Shown: positions 39,099 through 48,405, numbered from the stretch's first letter. The stretch is DNA of 64,000 bases from Syntrophothermus lipocalidus DSM 12680 (GCF_000092405.1 NC_014220.1:1984001-2048000); one strand, 5' to 3'. The notes: generated by a model not told the origin, from the letters alone. Numbers and translations: made by a program.

Positions 39099-40814
39099 TC
39101 ACACCCAGCAGCAGTTTCGATGCGCTTCAGGCGGTTCCTCAGGTTCGCCTGCCCCCACCGTCACGGGAGCTGGTTTCGCGCCCTCCCGGAAGACCGTGAC
39201 CCCCTTGAGTCCGAGTTCCCACGCTAAGCGGAAGGTATGGTCAACGTCGGCTGGTGTGGCTTCGCGAGGCAAGTTGACCGTTTTGCTGACCGCGTTGTCC
39301 ACGTGCTTCTGTACCGCGGCCTGCATCAGCAGGTGGTCTTCCGGGGCGATCTCCCGGGCCCCTTTGAAAACCCGGGCCATATCGGCGGGAATACCGTCAA
39401 CCCCCTGGCAACTCCCCCGCCGGGCTACCTCAGACCGGACCGTTTCCGGTATGCCATGCCTCTCGCATTCCTGCAAGAACAGGGGAGAGAACACTTCTAT
39501 CTTGCCGGCGGCACTGGTGGACTTGGTGTAGGCCACAGCGAAAATCGGCTCTATGCCGTACCCCTCGCAAGCAGCGATGAGCGTGACTGACCCAGTAGGA
39601 GCCACACTCAGGAGAGCGGCGTTGCGCCGGGGGTCATCCGGGTAGTAGACGCTTCTTCCCCACCAGGGAAAAGCCCCCTTTTCCCGCGCCAGCTCGCGAG
39701 AAGCTTCCTCAGCCGCTGCTTTGATGATGGCCGCAGCCCGGTCCGCCCAAGCCCGCCCCTCTTCCGAATCATAGGCCAGGCCCGACTTGATTAAAGCATC
39801 AGCCAGCCCGGTAAAGCCAACGCCGATTCTGCGAGTAGCCCTCGTGGTCTGGGCTATGAACGTCAACGGGTACTGTCCCACGTCGATCAGGTTGTCCAAA
39901 AACCTAACCGCTATCCCGACCGTCTCCGCCAGTTGCACTTCTTTCAGGTTCCCCGCGGCATCAACCATAGGCGCCAGGTTTATGCTTCCTAAAATGCAGG
40001 ATTCCCCGGCAAGAAGTGGGACTTCGCCACAGGGATTGGTAGCGGCGATTACTGTTCCTCTAATGGGATTAGACCTCTGAAGAGCATCAAGGAAAACCAG
40101 CCCCGGTTCTCCGCAAGCGTGGGAGGCCTCGACGATGGCTTCCCACACTTCGGCCGCTGGTAATTCCGCGATCGCCTGACCGTTGAAAACTAGCCGCCAG
40201 GTGCCGTTCTCGCGCACGGCCTCCATGAAAGCGTCGCCAACCCCTACCGACAGGTTAAAGTTCGCCAGCCCCCCTGCCAGTTTTGCCCGGATGAATTCGA
40301 GGATCTCGGGGTGGTCAGCGTTCAGAATCCCCATGCAGGCTCCTCGCCGCACCCCACCCTGCACGATAATCCCGGCCGCGTGGTCGTACAGCCGCAAGAG
40401 CTCCACCACCCCGAAGGCTTGGCCCTGGCTGGAGCGGACCGGAAACCCGCGGGGCCGGATGGCCGAGAAATTGTAACCCACCCCTCCGCCCGATTTGAAC
40501 ACGAGGGCGGTATCTTTCAGGGTCTCGAATACAGATTCCAGGGAATCCTCAAGGGGTAGGACAAAACAGGCTGCCGGTTGCCAAGGGCGGTCGGGCTTGC
40601 CCACGTTGGCCCAGATTGGGGTTGACGGCACAAAAAAGAGCTCCCCTATGATACGGGCAAACCTTTCCTCCCACTGGCTCGGTTCCTTTTCGGCCGTCGC
40701 TACAGTCCGGGCCAGGCGTCCTACTGCTTGGTCAAAGGTTTCGGCCACTGTTCCCTTCTCGTCCCGGATGGCGTACCTGGCCTCGAACAGTTTCTGCCCG
40801 TCCGCTGACAGCAC
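39099..40814 (-). CDS. nrdJ: Adenosylcobalamin-dependent ribonucleotide reductase (class II)
   Basis: The enzyme reduces ribonucleotides to deoxyribonucleotides without oxygen. The 571-residue protein has PSTPIWANVG, the first active-site Cys in PAACFVLPLEDS, KSGGGVGYNFS, the radical-site motif NPCGE, and a C-terminal redox pair NCC. Its length fits short class II enzymes. GTG at 40814 is preceded by GAGGCGG. No cobalamin riboswitch is recognised upstream. Confidence 0.93.
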   Translation of the reverse strand: MLSADGQKLFEARYAIRDEKGTVAETFDQAVGRLARTVATAEKEPSQWEERFARIIGELFFVPSTPIWANVGKPDRPWQPAACFVLPLEDSLESVFETLKDTALVFKSGGGVGYNFSAIRPRGFPVRSSQGQAFGVVELLRLYDHAAGIIVQGGVRRGACMGILNADHPEILEFIRAKLAGGLANFNLSVGVGDAFMEAVRENGTWRLVFNGQAIAELPAAEVWEAIVEASHACGEPGLVFLDALQRSNPIRGTVIAATNPCGEVPLLAGESCILGSINLAPMVDAAGNLKEVQLAETVGIAVRFLDNLIDVGQYPLTFIAQTTRATRRIGVGFTGLADALIKSGLAYDSEEGRAWADRAAAIIKAAAEEASRELAREKGAFPWWGRSVYYPDDPRRNAALLSVAPTGSVTLIAACEGYGIEPIFAVAYTKSTSAAGKIEVFSPLFLQECERHGIPETVRSEVARRGSCQGVDGIPADMARVFKGAREIAPEDHLLMQAAVQKHVDNAVSKTVNLPREATPADVDHTFRLAWELGLKGVTVFREGAKPAPVTVGAGEPEEPPEAHRNCCWV

Positions 40815-41319
40815 CCCGCCTCACGTCCTTTTCCAAATAGCCTGGGTTCAACACCATGCAACCACTAACAAACAAGGCCTAGATAGGTAACCACAGAAAT
40901 CCCAAGTTTATCTTTCATGGAAAAGTTCCCTCACCAAAACATCCTTGGGAACCTTGATGTGATTAGCTACGTCAGTAACTATCGACGAGAGAGTCCCCAC
41001 TTTCAATGGATTATGTACAAAACTCTACTCTTTCCAACCGGAAACTCTACGCTGGTTTACATTCAATATACCATAACGTTGATCTCCCATTCAATTGTGC
41101 CCCGAAACGCGCTTTTTCTTGGGTTCTCACCGCTTTTTTCTGACCTGAGCGTTACGCTGCCGGATCAGGCTGCTTACACTTCCCTCGTGGCAGTACTGCA
41201 AAAGGTCTTCGCCCCCATGAAGTCAAGCCGGCACTCAGCCGGAGTCGAAAGGAAACGAAACCCCCAACAACTGCGGGTTTCTCCCAGCCACAGGCTGAGT
41301 GCCGGGTTGTTGATCTTCC
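40815..41319. repeat. Non-coding region with a 13-bp long-range inverted repeat
   Basis: CCGGCACTCAGCC (41228-41240) and GGCTGAGTGCCGG (41293-41305) are perfect complements 52 bp apart. They enclose AAACCCCCAACAACTGCGGGTTT, itself a small hairpin. The structure lies just after the stop codon of the minus-strand CoA-transferase gene and may end that operon. The rest of the region shows no supported gene. Confidence 0.55.
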
Positions 41320-42504
41320 CTAAAACTGCACGACGCCCGAGTTCTTGAGATTCGATATCTCTTCGGAGGTGTAGCCCAGTTCCTCAAGCAGCTCGCAGGT
41401 ATGTTCGCCTACCTCGGGAAAGTCGAGCCTGACCCGCCCCGGGGTATGTGAGAGCTTCACGGGGATACCCGGTACAAACATGGCCTTTCCGGTGCCGAGA
41501 AAATCGTCTATCATTATGACCATCTCCCGCTCCATGACCTGCGGGTGCTTTGCCATTTCTTCCAGGCTCAAAACGGGAGTAAAGCATATGTCGCTGTCGG
41601 CAAAAAACTCGACCCACTCGTCGCGGGTCATATCTCTAAATACCTCGCCTATGGCATTGATCATTTCTTCCTGTTTGTCCTGAACCCACTGTAACGGGAT
41701 GAAGTCGAGCCTGCCTATCTTGGCGCAGAATCCCTGCCAGAATTTATCTTCAATGGCCCCCAAGGAAACGTACTTGCCGTCCTTGGTTTCGTAGATATTG
41801 TAACAAGCATAACCCCCGGTGAGAAGCTCTGCTCCCCTTCGCGGTTCCTGCCCGGCGCCGGACCATTCTCCAAGGGTGTAGGCCAGCATGTTGATGGCCC
41901 CATCCATCATCGCCACATCACAGAACTGGCCTTCCCCGCTCTTCTCCCGGCCGAGGAGAGCTAACAGAATGGCGTTTACAGCCCCGTGGGTTCCTCCCGC
42001 GATGTCGGCGATCTGCGCGGCGGACATGGCGGGCTTACCCTCTTTGGTTCCGGTTAGGCCGGTAACCCCGGCCAGGCTGAGATAGTTCAGGTCGTGCCCG
42101 CCCGCCATTTTTAGCGGGCCGGTCTGCCCGTATCCGGTTATGGCGCAGTAGATCAGCCGCGAGTTGATTCCTCTAAGTTGCTGGTAGCCCAGTCCCAGCT
42201 TATCCATAACCCCGGGCCGAAACTGTTCCAGAAGCACGTCGGCAGTCGCTACCAGTTTGCGGAAGACGGCTTTCCCTTTTTCTGTTTTCAGATTCAGGGC
42301 TATGCTCTTCTTGTTGCGGTTTACAGCGTAAAACCGCGCGCTCTGTTTTCCCATCTTCGGGGGTACCCAGCGCCCCCACTCCCCTGTAAGCTCTTCCACC
42401 TTGATAACCTCGGCCCCAAAATCGGCTAAGAATTGGGAACAAAGCGGGCCGGGAAGATACATGGAGAGGTCGAGCACCCTGATTCCTTGCAGAGGCAAGC
42501 CCAT
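41320..42504 (-). CDS. Family III (CaiB/BaiF) CoA-transferase
   Basis: The 394-residue protein begins GIRVLDLSMYLPGPLCSQFLADFGAEVIKVE and has NRNKKSIALNLKTEKGK, VLLEQFRPGVMDKLGLGY and the GGTHGAVNAILLALLGREKSGEGQ region with the catalytic Asp in CDVAMMDGA, all typical of the family. Members transfer CoA between acyl groups or act as acyl-CoA racemases. ATG 42504 follows AGGAGGTGGAAAA. It is the last gene of a CoA-transferase operon. Confidence 0.92.
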   Translation of the reverse strand: MGLPLQGIRVLDLSMYLPGPLCSQFLADFGAEVIKVEELTGEWGRWVPPKMGKQSARFYAVNRNKKSIALNLKTEKGKAVFRKLVATADVLLEQFRPGVMDKLGLGYQQLRGINSRLIYCAITGYGQTGPLKMAGGHDLNYLSLAGVTGLTGTKEGKPAMSAAQIADIAGGTHGAVNAILLALLGREKSGEGQFCDVAMMDGAINMLAYTLGEWSGAGQEPRRGAELLTGGYACYNIYETKDGKYVSLGAIEDKFWQGFCAKIGRLDFIPLQWVQDKQEEMINAIGEVFRDMTRDEWVEFFADSDICFTPVLSLEEMAKHPQVMEREMVIMIDDFLGTGKAMFVPGIPVKLSHTPGRVRLDFPEVGEHTCELLEELGYTSEEISNLKNSGVVQF

Positions 42505-42567
42505 TTTTCCACCTCCTGTCTGCACTACTGTACAGCCCTGGTTCCCTGAGCGTTGAACCGGACCAGC

Positions 42568-43371
42568 CTACCTGGTCCGGTAAATGTTCAGGGGGTCAGC
42601 TTCTTCCCGCAGCACTCTCAGCTCTTCGACTAATATAGGTTCCGCCTCAGTGGCCCGGGAAACATCGATGTCAAATCCGGTGTTTTCCTTAATCTGTTGC
42701 ACCGTGACCCCGGGGAAGTACTGATCCACGTACATGATTTTGGTTTCGTCGTCGTATCGCATGATACCCAGGGTGGAAATAAAGCAGCTAGGCCCTCCGG
42801 GCAAGCCCAACTCTTCCCTCCTCACCCAGGTGCCTTCTGGCCACTTCTTTACCATCCATCCCGGAGTAGTCAAGTAATCTACCTTTTCTACTACCCGACG
42901 CTTCTGGTGGTGCATGGTGGTGATGGTGGTTTTGGCGAATCCCCCGATGTCGACCGCTCCTGCCGTTCCCGCCAGCCGTTTGGCCGGTTTGTTGTAATCG
43001 CTGCCTATGAACGTGGAATTTACGTTGCCGTATTTGTCGATTTGAGCCCCGCCGATAAAGCCGAAGTCGATTTCCCCCCTGACCAACGGGAATAACCCTT
43101 CGGGATCTCCCATCTGCCAGGAAGACCCGTAGGTCAGCCGGCTGTCCATGATAGAAATGGGAATTTCGATGGGATTAGCATCCGCTTGGCCGGTTTCTAC
43201 TATCATTATCATGTTCGGACAGTACAGCTTTTTGGCTACCTGGGTTGCCAGAAGTGGTAAACCGATACCTATCAACCCCATTTTCCCATCAAAATTTTTC
43301 AGCTCCCTGGCCGAGTAAATTACCATGGCCTCTGCCGGTGTATAATCTCCAGGTCGCACAAACTGAGCCAT
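42568..43371 (-). CDS. CoA-transferase beta subunit (GctB/glutaconate type)
   Basis: The 267-residue protein has DGKMGLIGIGLPLLATQVAKK and MIMIVETG, where the Glu is the probable catalytic carboxylate of family I CoA-transferases, followed by GGAQIDKYGNVNSTFIG. ATG 43371 overlaps the stop codon of the upstream alpha subunit (TAATG), with GGAGGG in front. It activates a carboxylic acid by exchange with an acyl-CoA together with an alpha subunit. Confidence 0.92.
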   Translation of the reverse strand: MAQFVRPGDYTPAEAMVIYSARELKNFDGKMGLIGIGLPLLATQVAKKLYCPNMIMIVETGQADANPIEIPISIMDSRLTYGSSWQMGDPEGLFPLVRGEIDFGFIGGAQIDKYGNVNSTFIGSDYNKPAKRLAGTAGAVDIGGFAKTTITTMHHQKRRVVEKVDYLTTPGWMVKKWPEGTWVRREELGLPGGPSCFISTLGIMRYDDETKIMYVDQYFPGVTVQQIKENTGFDIDVSRATEAEPILVEELRVLREEADPLNIYRTR

Positions 43372-44342
43372 TACTTTATCCCTCCTCTCATTCTCGGGCG
43401 GTACCCAAAAGGAGGTATGGCCCGGAGTTTTTCTAACCGAGCTGCCCCCAGCTTGTTTAGATAGCCGAGATGATCCTTGACACTGAATATCCACTCATCA
43501 GCCCATTCTTCGAACCCTTGCTGGGTGCGAGCTTTTTTGGCGTACTCCGTCAAAAAGGGAATGTCCATGTCGTAGTAGTTATAAACCTGGCCGGGATGAG
43601 CTCCCCAGGGTACTTCTACCACCATGTCGACACTGGTAGCAGGTATCTGGTTACGGTTCGGATCCCGGCGCAGGTATTCTTCCGGCACCACCTGTTCCGC
43701 CGTAATTATCACCTTTTTAGCCGCATGGACCGCAAAGTGATCAAAGACTAGGCTCCCGTCAATCCTTGCCGTCCCTTCTTCTCCTGCCTGCTGCACGTGG
43801 GCGATGAAAACGTCCGCCTTTAGGGCCGGGTGAAGCTGCACCACCCCTTCCCCGAAAAATGGGTCCTCCATCAGCACGTACTTTTGGGCGGGGAGAACTT
43901 CTTTGTTCCGTGCCAGTTCCCTGATCTTAGCCACGTTGTCGTATGCGGGATTCAGCACGTCAGTACCTAAACAAAGTTTCGTCGCGATAAAGGGCGCTCC
44001 TGCCATGGCTGCCAGGGCTTCAAGACACACCTCCGTGTGCCCTATGTCATCTATGATGATGCGGCCTTCCTCAGACATCCGCTGAATACAGGGGGAGATA
44101 CCAAAAGCCCCGATAGAACTGTACGTACCCCGATAAGCAACAGCGCACCCGCCGCCCACCAGTATGTCCTCGGAAAGAGAGCACTCGGCTAGAATTATCA
44201 GGCCCCTTTTTCCTTGGCGTACCAGCTCGTAAGCAGCGGCAACCGGACGGCGATCCTCCACCACGCCTCCCATGACTATGCAGTCACCGTCTTTCACTTC
44301 CTGCATGGCCTCCTGCAGGCTCACTACCTTGCTCTTTTTCAT
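43371..44342 (-). CDS. CoA-transferase alpha subunit (GctA-type), copy 2
   Basis: The 323-residue protein starts MKKSKVVSLQEAMQEVKDGD after AAAGGAGGTCCATC. It shows GGVVEDRRPVAAAYELVRQ, the glycine-rich GGGCAVAYRGTYSSIG and the EGTARIDGSLVFDHFAVHAAK segment, and is closely similar to the next gene along its whole length. It directly precedes the beta subunit and is probably its primary partner. Confidence 0.92.
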   Translation of the reverse strand: MKKSKVVSLQEAMQEVKDGDCIVMGGVVEDRRPVAAAYELVRQGKRGLIILAECSLSEDILVGGGCAVAYRGTYSSIGAFGISPCIQRMSEEGRIIIDDIGHTEVCLEALAAMAGAPFIATKLCLGTDVLNPAYDNVAKIRELARNKEVLPAQKYVLMEDPFFGEGVVQLHPALKADVFIAHVQQAGEEGTARIDGSLVFDHFAVHAAKKVIITAEQVVPEEYLRRDPNRNQIPATSVDMVVEVPWGAHPGQVYNYYDMDIPFLTEYAKKARTQQGFEEWADEWIFSVKDHLGYLNKLGAARLEKLRAIPPFGYRPRMRGGIK

Positions 44343-44358
44343 GATGGACCTCCTTTCC

Positions 44359-45459
44359 TCAAGTTGGGTTGTGCTTCCTTCTATCCGGTCCCACCCCCTC
44401 CCCTGCCGAACGGCCCACTTGAGCAGGGTCATCCTGCTCGTTATACGTCGCTTCGCCAGGCCAATACGCCTCACGAATACCCCTATTCTCGCCGGCCTCA
44501 TGCGCTCTGCGCGGACGGTAGCCGAAGGGAGGAACGCTGCGCAGTTTTTCCAGCCTGGCAGCTCCCAGCTTATCCAGGTAGGCTTCACGAGACGGCAGGC
44601 TTACCACCCATTCGTCCAGCCAGTTCTTGAACCCTTCCTCCGTGCGGGCCCGCACTGAGTAGTCACGGATGTAAGGCATATCCACGTCATAGAACCCTGG
44701 AACCTGGCTCGGATGTCCGCCCCACGGCACCTCTACTACGCGGTCCACGCTGGTTGCCGGAATCTGGTTACGGTTAGGATCCCGCCGCAGGTACTCCTCA
44801 GGTACCACCCGTTCCGCCGTAATGATTACCTTTCGTGCCGCGTGTACGGCGTAGTGGTCAAAAGCCAGGCTGCCCTGTATCCTTGCAGTACCCTCTTCCC
44901 CTGCTTCCTGTACATGGATAACCGCTACATCTATTCGCATGGCTGGCTGCAGTTTCACCGTCCCCTGCCCGTAAAAGGGATCCTCCACGAGAACGAACTT
45001 TTTGCGCGGAATCGTTTCTGGGTTTCGGGCCAGGTTTCTTATGCAGGCAGTACGGTCGTACGAAGGGTTGAGGACATCGCTGCCCAGGGTGACCCGGGTG
45101 GCGACGAAGAGGCTTCCCGCCATAGCAGCCATGGCCCCCAGGATGATATCGATATGGCCGATCTCATCGGGGATAAGCTCCTCGTGCTCGATTTTTCGTT
45201 GTGTGGCAGGCGACAACCCGAAACTGGCCATACCGGTGTAACACCCCCGCCAGGCAGCCACGCAGCCAGCCCCGACCAGGATGTCCTCTGCCAGCGAACA
45301 CTCGGCCAAGAGGATTAGCCCTCTTTTTTTCTGCCTGACCATCTCGTAAACTGCAGCCATGGGCCGGCGGCAGTCGATGAGTCCGCCCAGAAAAACCACG
45401 TCCCCGTCCTGTATTTCTTGTACTGCTTCTTTCAGAGAAACTACCTTGCTGGAAGCCAA
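44359..45459 (-). CDS. CoA-transferase alpha subunit (GctA-type), copy 1
   Basis: TTG at 45459 follows GAAGGGAGGGAAGGAC. The 366-residue protein matches copy 2 (for example SSKVVSLKEAVQEIQDGD and AEEYLRRDPNRNQIPATSVD-like stretches) but has about 45 extra residues after PPFGYRPR that look unstructured and may result from loss of the original stop. It is the first gene after a -24/-12 promoter. Two alpha genes share one beta gene. Confidence 0.9.
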   Translation of the reverse strand: MASSKVVSLKEAVQEIQDGDVVFLGGLIDCRRPMAAVYEMVRQKKRGLILLAECSLAEDILVGAGCVAAWRGCYTGMASFGLSPATQRKIEHEELIPDEIGHIDIILGAMAAMAGSLFVATRVTLGSDVLNPSYDRTACIRNLARNPETIPRKKFVLVEDPFYGQGTVKLQPAMRIDVAVIHVQEAGEEGTARIQGSLAFDHYAVHAARKVIITAERVVPEEYLRRDPNRNQIPATSVDRVVEVPWGGHPSQVPGFYDVDMPYIRDYSVRARTEEGFKNWLDEWVVSLPSREAYLDKLGAARLEKLRSVPPFGYRPRRAHEAGENRGIREAYWPGEATYNEQDDPAQVGRSAGEGVGPDRRKHNPT

Positions 45460-45546
45460 GTCCTTCCCTCCCTTCTCGCCAGCGACCTCGAACCACCACG
45501 CTATAGAGGCCTTGTGGAAACTTTGCCGCATCGGTTTGCTGGTTTT

Positions 45547-45561
45547 GCAAGTACCATGCCA
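45547..45561 (-). promoter_or_regulatory. Sigma-54 promoter of the CoA-transferase operon
   Basis: On the minus strand TGGCAT-GGTAC-TTGC matches the -24/-12 consensus TGGCAC-N5-TTGC with one change. It lies about 90 bp upstream of the TTG start at 45459. Confidence 0.75.
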
Positions 45562-45689
45562 GCAGCGCTCATTTCCGACGCACTCCCTTCTGTCCTCTCT
45601 GCAGATGACCTGTTTATTTCCCATGTGTTACGCCAAAATCGGCATTGCTTCCAATTTATAAGCATAAAGACCTTTTCCTTGCCCGAAAG

Positions 45690-45705
45690 ACGTACAGTTG
45701 TACGT
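45690..45705. promoter_or_regulatory. Palindrome, candidate activator binding site
   Basis: ACGTACA-GT-TGTACGT has perfect 7-bp arms. It lies between the two divergent sigma-54 promoters, where an enhancer-binding protein would be expected to bind. Confidence 0.55.
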
Positions 45706-45933
45706 TTTGCACAAGTGACAACCATTTGCAAAATTTCCTTGCCCGCGCTTTTTCTGCAGAATCTCAAAACCTTGTCAATTTTGCCAAGTCTCGCATTTCA
45801 GGGCTCCTAGGGGAGAATTCGGCAAACCAAGAGTTCTCAGTAAAGAATTTTTGCCAAACTCTGACTACGGTCGAGGAAGAACAAGAGCAGCCGTACTGCG
45901 TCAAACCGGGCTTTCAGACCATCCTCACCCCAG

Positions 45934-45948
45934 TGGCACGCTTTTTGC
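45934..45948 (+). promoter_or_regulatory. Sigma-54 promoter of the beta-oxidation operon
   Basis: TGGCAC-GCTTT-TTGC is an exact -24/-12 consensus match. Transcription would start at about 45960, ahead of the thiolase gene. Confidence 0.85.
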
Positions 45949-46039
45949 GATGCGATTGACTTACAAAGCGTCTGAAAGGAGGGATGCCAGTCCAGAAAAC
46001 GGGTTTGGGCAGAGCCTTATCAAGCCGAAAGGAGTGTCA

Positions 46040-47233
46040 TTGCCAGTGGTGAGAGAGGTAGTAATAGTGGGGGCAGCCAGGACTCCCATAGGGGACTTCA
46101 TGGGCAGCCTTAAAGATGTACCGCTTATTCGGCTAGCAGCGATAGCCGGAAAGGCGGCCCTAGACAGAACCGGCATTAGTCCTGACACGGTAGACCAGGT
46201 ACTGCTGGGCCATTGTCTGCAGGGAGGGGCCAAGGGCAATCCTGCCCGCCAGGTCCAGGGCCTAATCGGGGTTCCCTGGGAGGCCTATGCGGCCACCATC
46301 AACCAGCAGTGCAGCTCTTCGCTCCGGGCGCTGGAGATTGGCTGCCAGGAGATCATGCTGGGCAAAAACGATGTGGTTCTAGCTGCCGGGGTAGAAAGCC
46401 CGAGCCAGGCTCCATACTATCTTTTCAAAGCCCGCCAGGGATACCGCCTGTTCCACGCTGACGATGGGCCGTTCGATTCTTTGATATGGGACGGGCTGAA
46501 CTGCGCCATCATGGGCTATCACATGGGAATCACCGCCGAGACCCTAGCCGAAGAGTACAAGATATCCCGCGAGGAACAGGACGAACTGGCCTATACCAGC
46601 CATACCCGGGCAGCAGCCGCCATCAAGGAGGGGAAATTCAAAGACGAAATCGCTCCGGTAGAAATCAAAGCCCGCAAGGGAACGGTCGTAGTCGATACCG
46701 ACGAGCATCCCCGGGCTGATGTCACCGTTGAAGCCTTGAGCAAACTGCCGCCTGTTTTCAAAAAAGACGGAACCGTGACCGCGGGTAACTCCTCGGGCCT
46801 AAACGACGGTGCGGCAGCGGTAGTCCTGATGAACCGGAACAAAGCCGAAGTGTTGGGTGTAAAGCCCTTGGCCAGGGTAATCAGCACGGCGTCCTGCGGT
46901 GTTCACCCCCGGATAATGGGCATCGGACCGGTGTTCGCAATTCCCAAGGCCCTGAAGTATGCCGGCCTTGAGATGAAGGACGTGGACTACTTCGAGATCA
47001 ACGAAGCCTTCGCCGCCCAGTGGCTGGCCTGCAACCGCGAGCTGAAAATCGACATGAGCAGGGTCAATGCGAACGGTTCGGGCATCGGTTTGGGTCACCC
47101 CACCGGTTCTACAGGGGTGCGGCTGGTGGTTACGATGCTGTATGAAATGCGCCGCAGAGGTGCCAAAATCGGGTGTGCTTCGCTGTGCGCCGGAGGTGGC
47201 CCGGCAATTGCGGCAGTCATCGAAATGCTGTGA
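46040..47233 (+). CDS. Acetyl-CoA acyltransferase (thiolase), copy 1
   Basis: The enzyme cleaves 3-ketoacyl-CoA with CoA in the last beta-oxidation step. TTG 46040 with AAAGGAG is chosen because the upstream frame lies at or before the sigma-54 transcription start. The 397-residue protein has the acyl-binding Cys in NQQCSSSLRA, NEAFAAQ, the active-site His in GLGHPTGSTGVR, and the second Cys in CAGGGPA. First gene of a five-gene operon. Confidence 0.93.
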   Translation: MPVVREVVIVGAARTPIGDFMGSLKDVPLIRLAAIAGKAALDRTGISPDTVDQVLLGHCLQGGAKGNPARQVQGLIGVPWEAYAATINQQCSSSLRALEIGCQEIMLGKNDVVLAAGVESPSQAPYYLFKARQGYRLFHADDGPFDSLIWDGLNCAIMGYHMGITAETLAEEYKISREEQDELAYTSHTRAAAAIKEGKFKDEIAPVEIKARKGTVVVDTDEHPRADVTVEALSKLPPVFKKDGTVTAGNSSGLNDGAAAVVLMNRNKAEVLGVKPLARVISTASCGVHPRIMGIGPVFAIPKALKYAGLEMKDVDYFEINEAFAAQWLACNRELKIDMSRVNANGSGIGLGHPTGSTGVRLVVTMLYEMRRRGAKIGCASLCAGGGPAIAAVIEML

Positions 47234-47262
47234 TCGCCGGGGACTAAGGAGGTGGATAGGTG

Positions 47263-48405
47263 ATGGAAAGAATTCTCCCTTTTACCCCGGAGCACGAGAT
47301 GCTGCGGCGTGCCTTTTCCGATTTCCTCGATAACGAGGTCGTCCCTTATTACAACGAGTGGGAAGAAAAAGGCATTGTCCCGCGTGAAGTCTATAAGAAA
47401 ATGGGGGACTACGGTTTCTTGTGCCCCTGGGTGGATGAAAAATACGGTGGGGCGGGGGCCGACTTTCTGGCTTCGGTGGTGATCAACGAAGAAATAGGCA
47501 GTAAAGGAGTCATCAGCTTTTTCTCATTCTTGCACAGCGATATCGTCGCCCCGTACATCGCCAGTTACGGAACAGAGGACCAGAAAGCCCGCTGGCTGCC
47601 AAAATGCGTCAGCGGCGACATCATACTGGCCATTGCCATGACTGAACCGGGTGCCGGTTCGGACCTGGCGGCAATGAGAACCCGGGCCGTCAAGGATGGA
47701 GACCACTATATTTTAAACGGTTCTAAAACCTTCATTTCTAACGGGATTCTGGCCGATCTGGTGGTGGTAGCTGCCAAGACGGATCCCGCAGCCGGAGCCA
47801 AGGGGGTAAGCCTCTTTTTGGTGGAAAGAGATACCCCCGGGTTTATCCGAAGCAGGCAAATACCCAAAATAGGCCTGCACGCCCAGGATACAGCCGAACT
47901 CTTTTTTGAAGACTGCCGGGTACCCGCCAGCAACCTCTTGGGGAAAGAAGGGAACGGGTTCATCTACCTAATGCAGAAGCTGCAGCAGGAACGCCTGCTG
48001 GCCGCTATCGTCAACGTCACCCTGGCCGAAAGGTGCTTAAAACTGACCCTCGACTACGTAAAGCAAAGGCATCTTTTCGGAAAGCCTCTCAGTTCCTTTC
48101 AAAACACCCAGTTCGTTTTGGCGGAAATAGCAACCGAGATCCAGCTCGCCCGGGGCTTCGTCGATACCCTGGTGTTACACCACATGGCGGGTAAGGACGT
48201 GGTTCAGGAGGTGAGCATGGCAAAGTATTGGGTATGCGAAATGTCCCATCGGGTTGCCAACCGCTGTGTTCAATTGTTCGGGGGGTATGGCTATTGCACG
48301 GAGTACGAAATTTCTCGCCTGTGGGCCGATACCCGCGTCCAGAGCATTTACGCAGGTACTTCGGAAGTCATGAAGTTGATAATCGCCCGGGGATTGGGGC
48401 TGTGA
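47263..48405 (+). CDS. Acyl-CoA dehydrogenase
   Basis: This flavoenzyme oxidises acyl-CoA to enoyl-CoA and passes electrons to ETF. The 380-residue protein has AMTEPGAGSDLAAMRT (FAD/substrate loop), the LFGKPLSSFQ segment and GGYGYCTEYEISRLWADTR ... IYAGTSEVMK. The catalytic-Glu place of medium-chain enzymes (IYEGT) is Ala here. A Glu in QQERLL of helix G matches the isovaleryl/long-chain type instead. ATG 47263 follows AAGGAGGTGGATAG. Confidence 0.93.
   Translation: MERILPFTPEHEMLRRAFSDFLDNEVVPYYNEWEEKGIVPREVYKKMGDYGFLCPWVDEKYGGAGADFLASVVINEEIGSKGVISFFSFLHSDIVAPYIASYGTEDQKARWLPKCVSGDIILAIAMTEPGAGSDLAAMRTRAVKDGDHYILNGSKTFISNGILADLVVVAAKTDPAAGAKGVSLFLVERDTPGFIRSRQIPKIGLHAQDTAELFFEDCRVPASNLLGKEGNGFIYLMQKLQQERLLAAIVNVTLAERCLKLTLDYVKQRHLFGKPLSSFQNTQFVLAEIATEIQLARGFVDTLVLHHMAGKDVVQEVSMAKYWVCEMSHRVANRCVQLFGGYGYCTEYEISRLWADTRVQSIYAGTSEVMKLIIARGLGL

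Noticed and set aside
40815-41200. Cobalamin riboswitch ahead of the B12-dependent ribonucleotide reductase
   Set aside because: No B12-box-like sequence or typical folding could be recognised on the minus strand.
40917-41348. 143-codon plus-strand frame
   Set aside because: No ribosome binding site or known motif, and it overlaps the structured inverted repeat and the end of the CoA-transferase gene.
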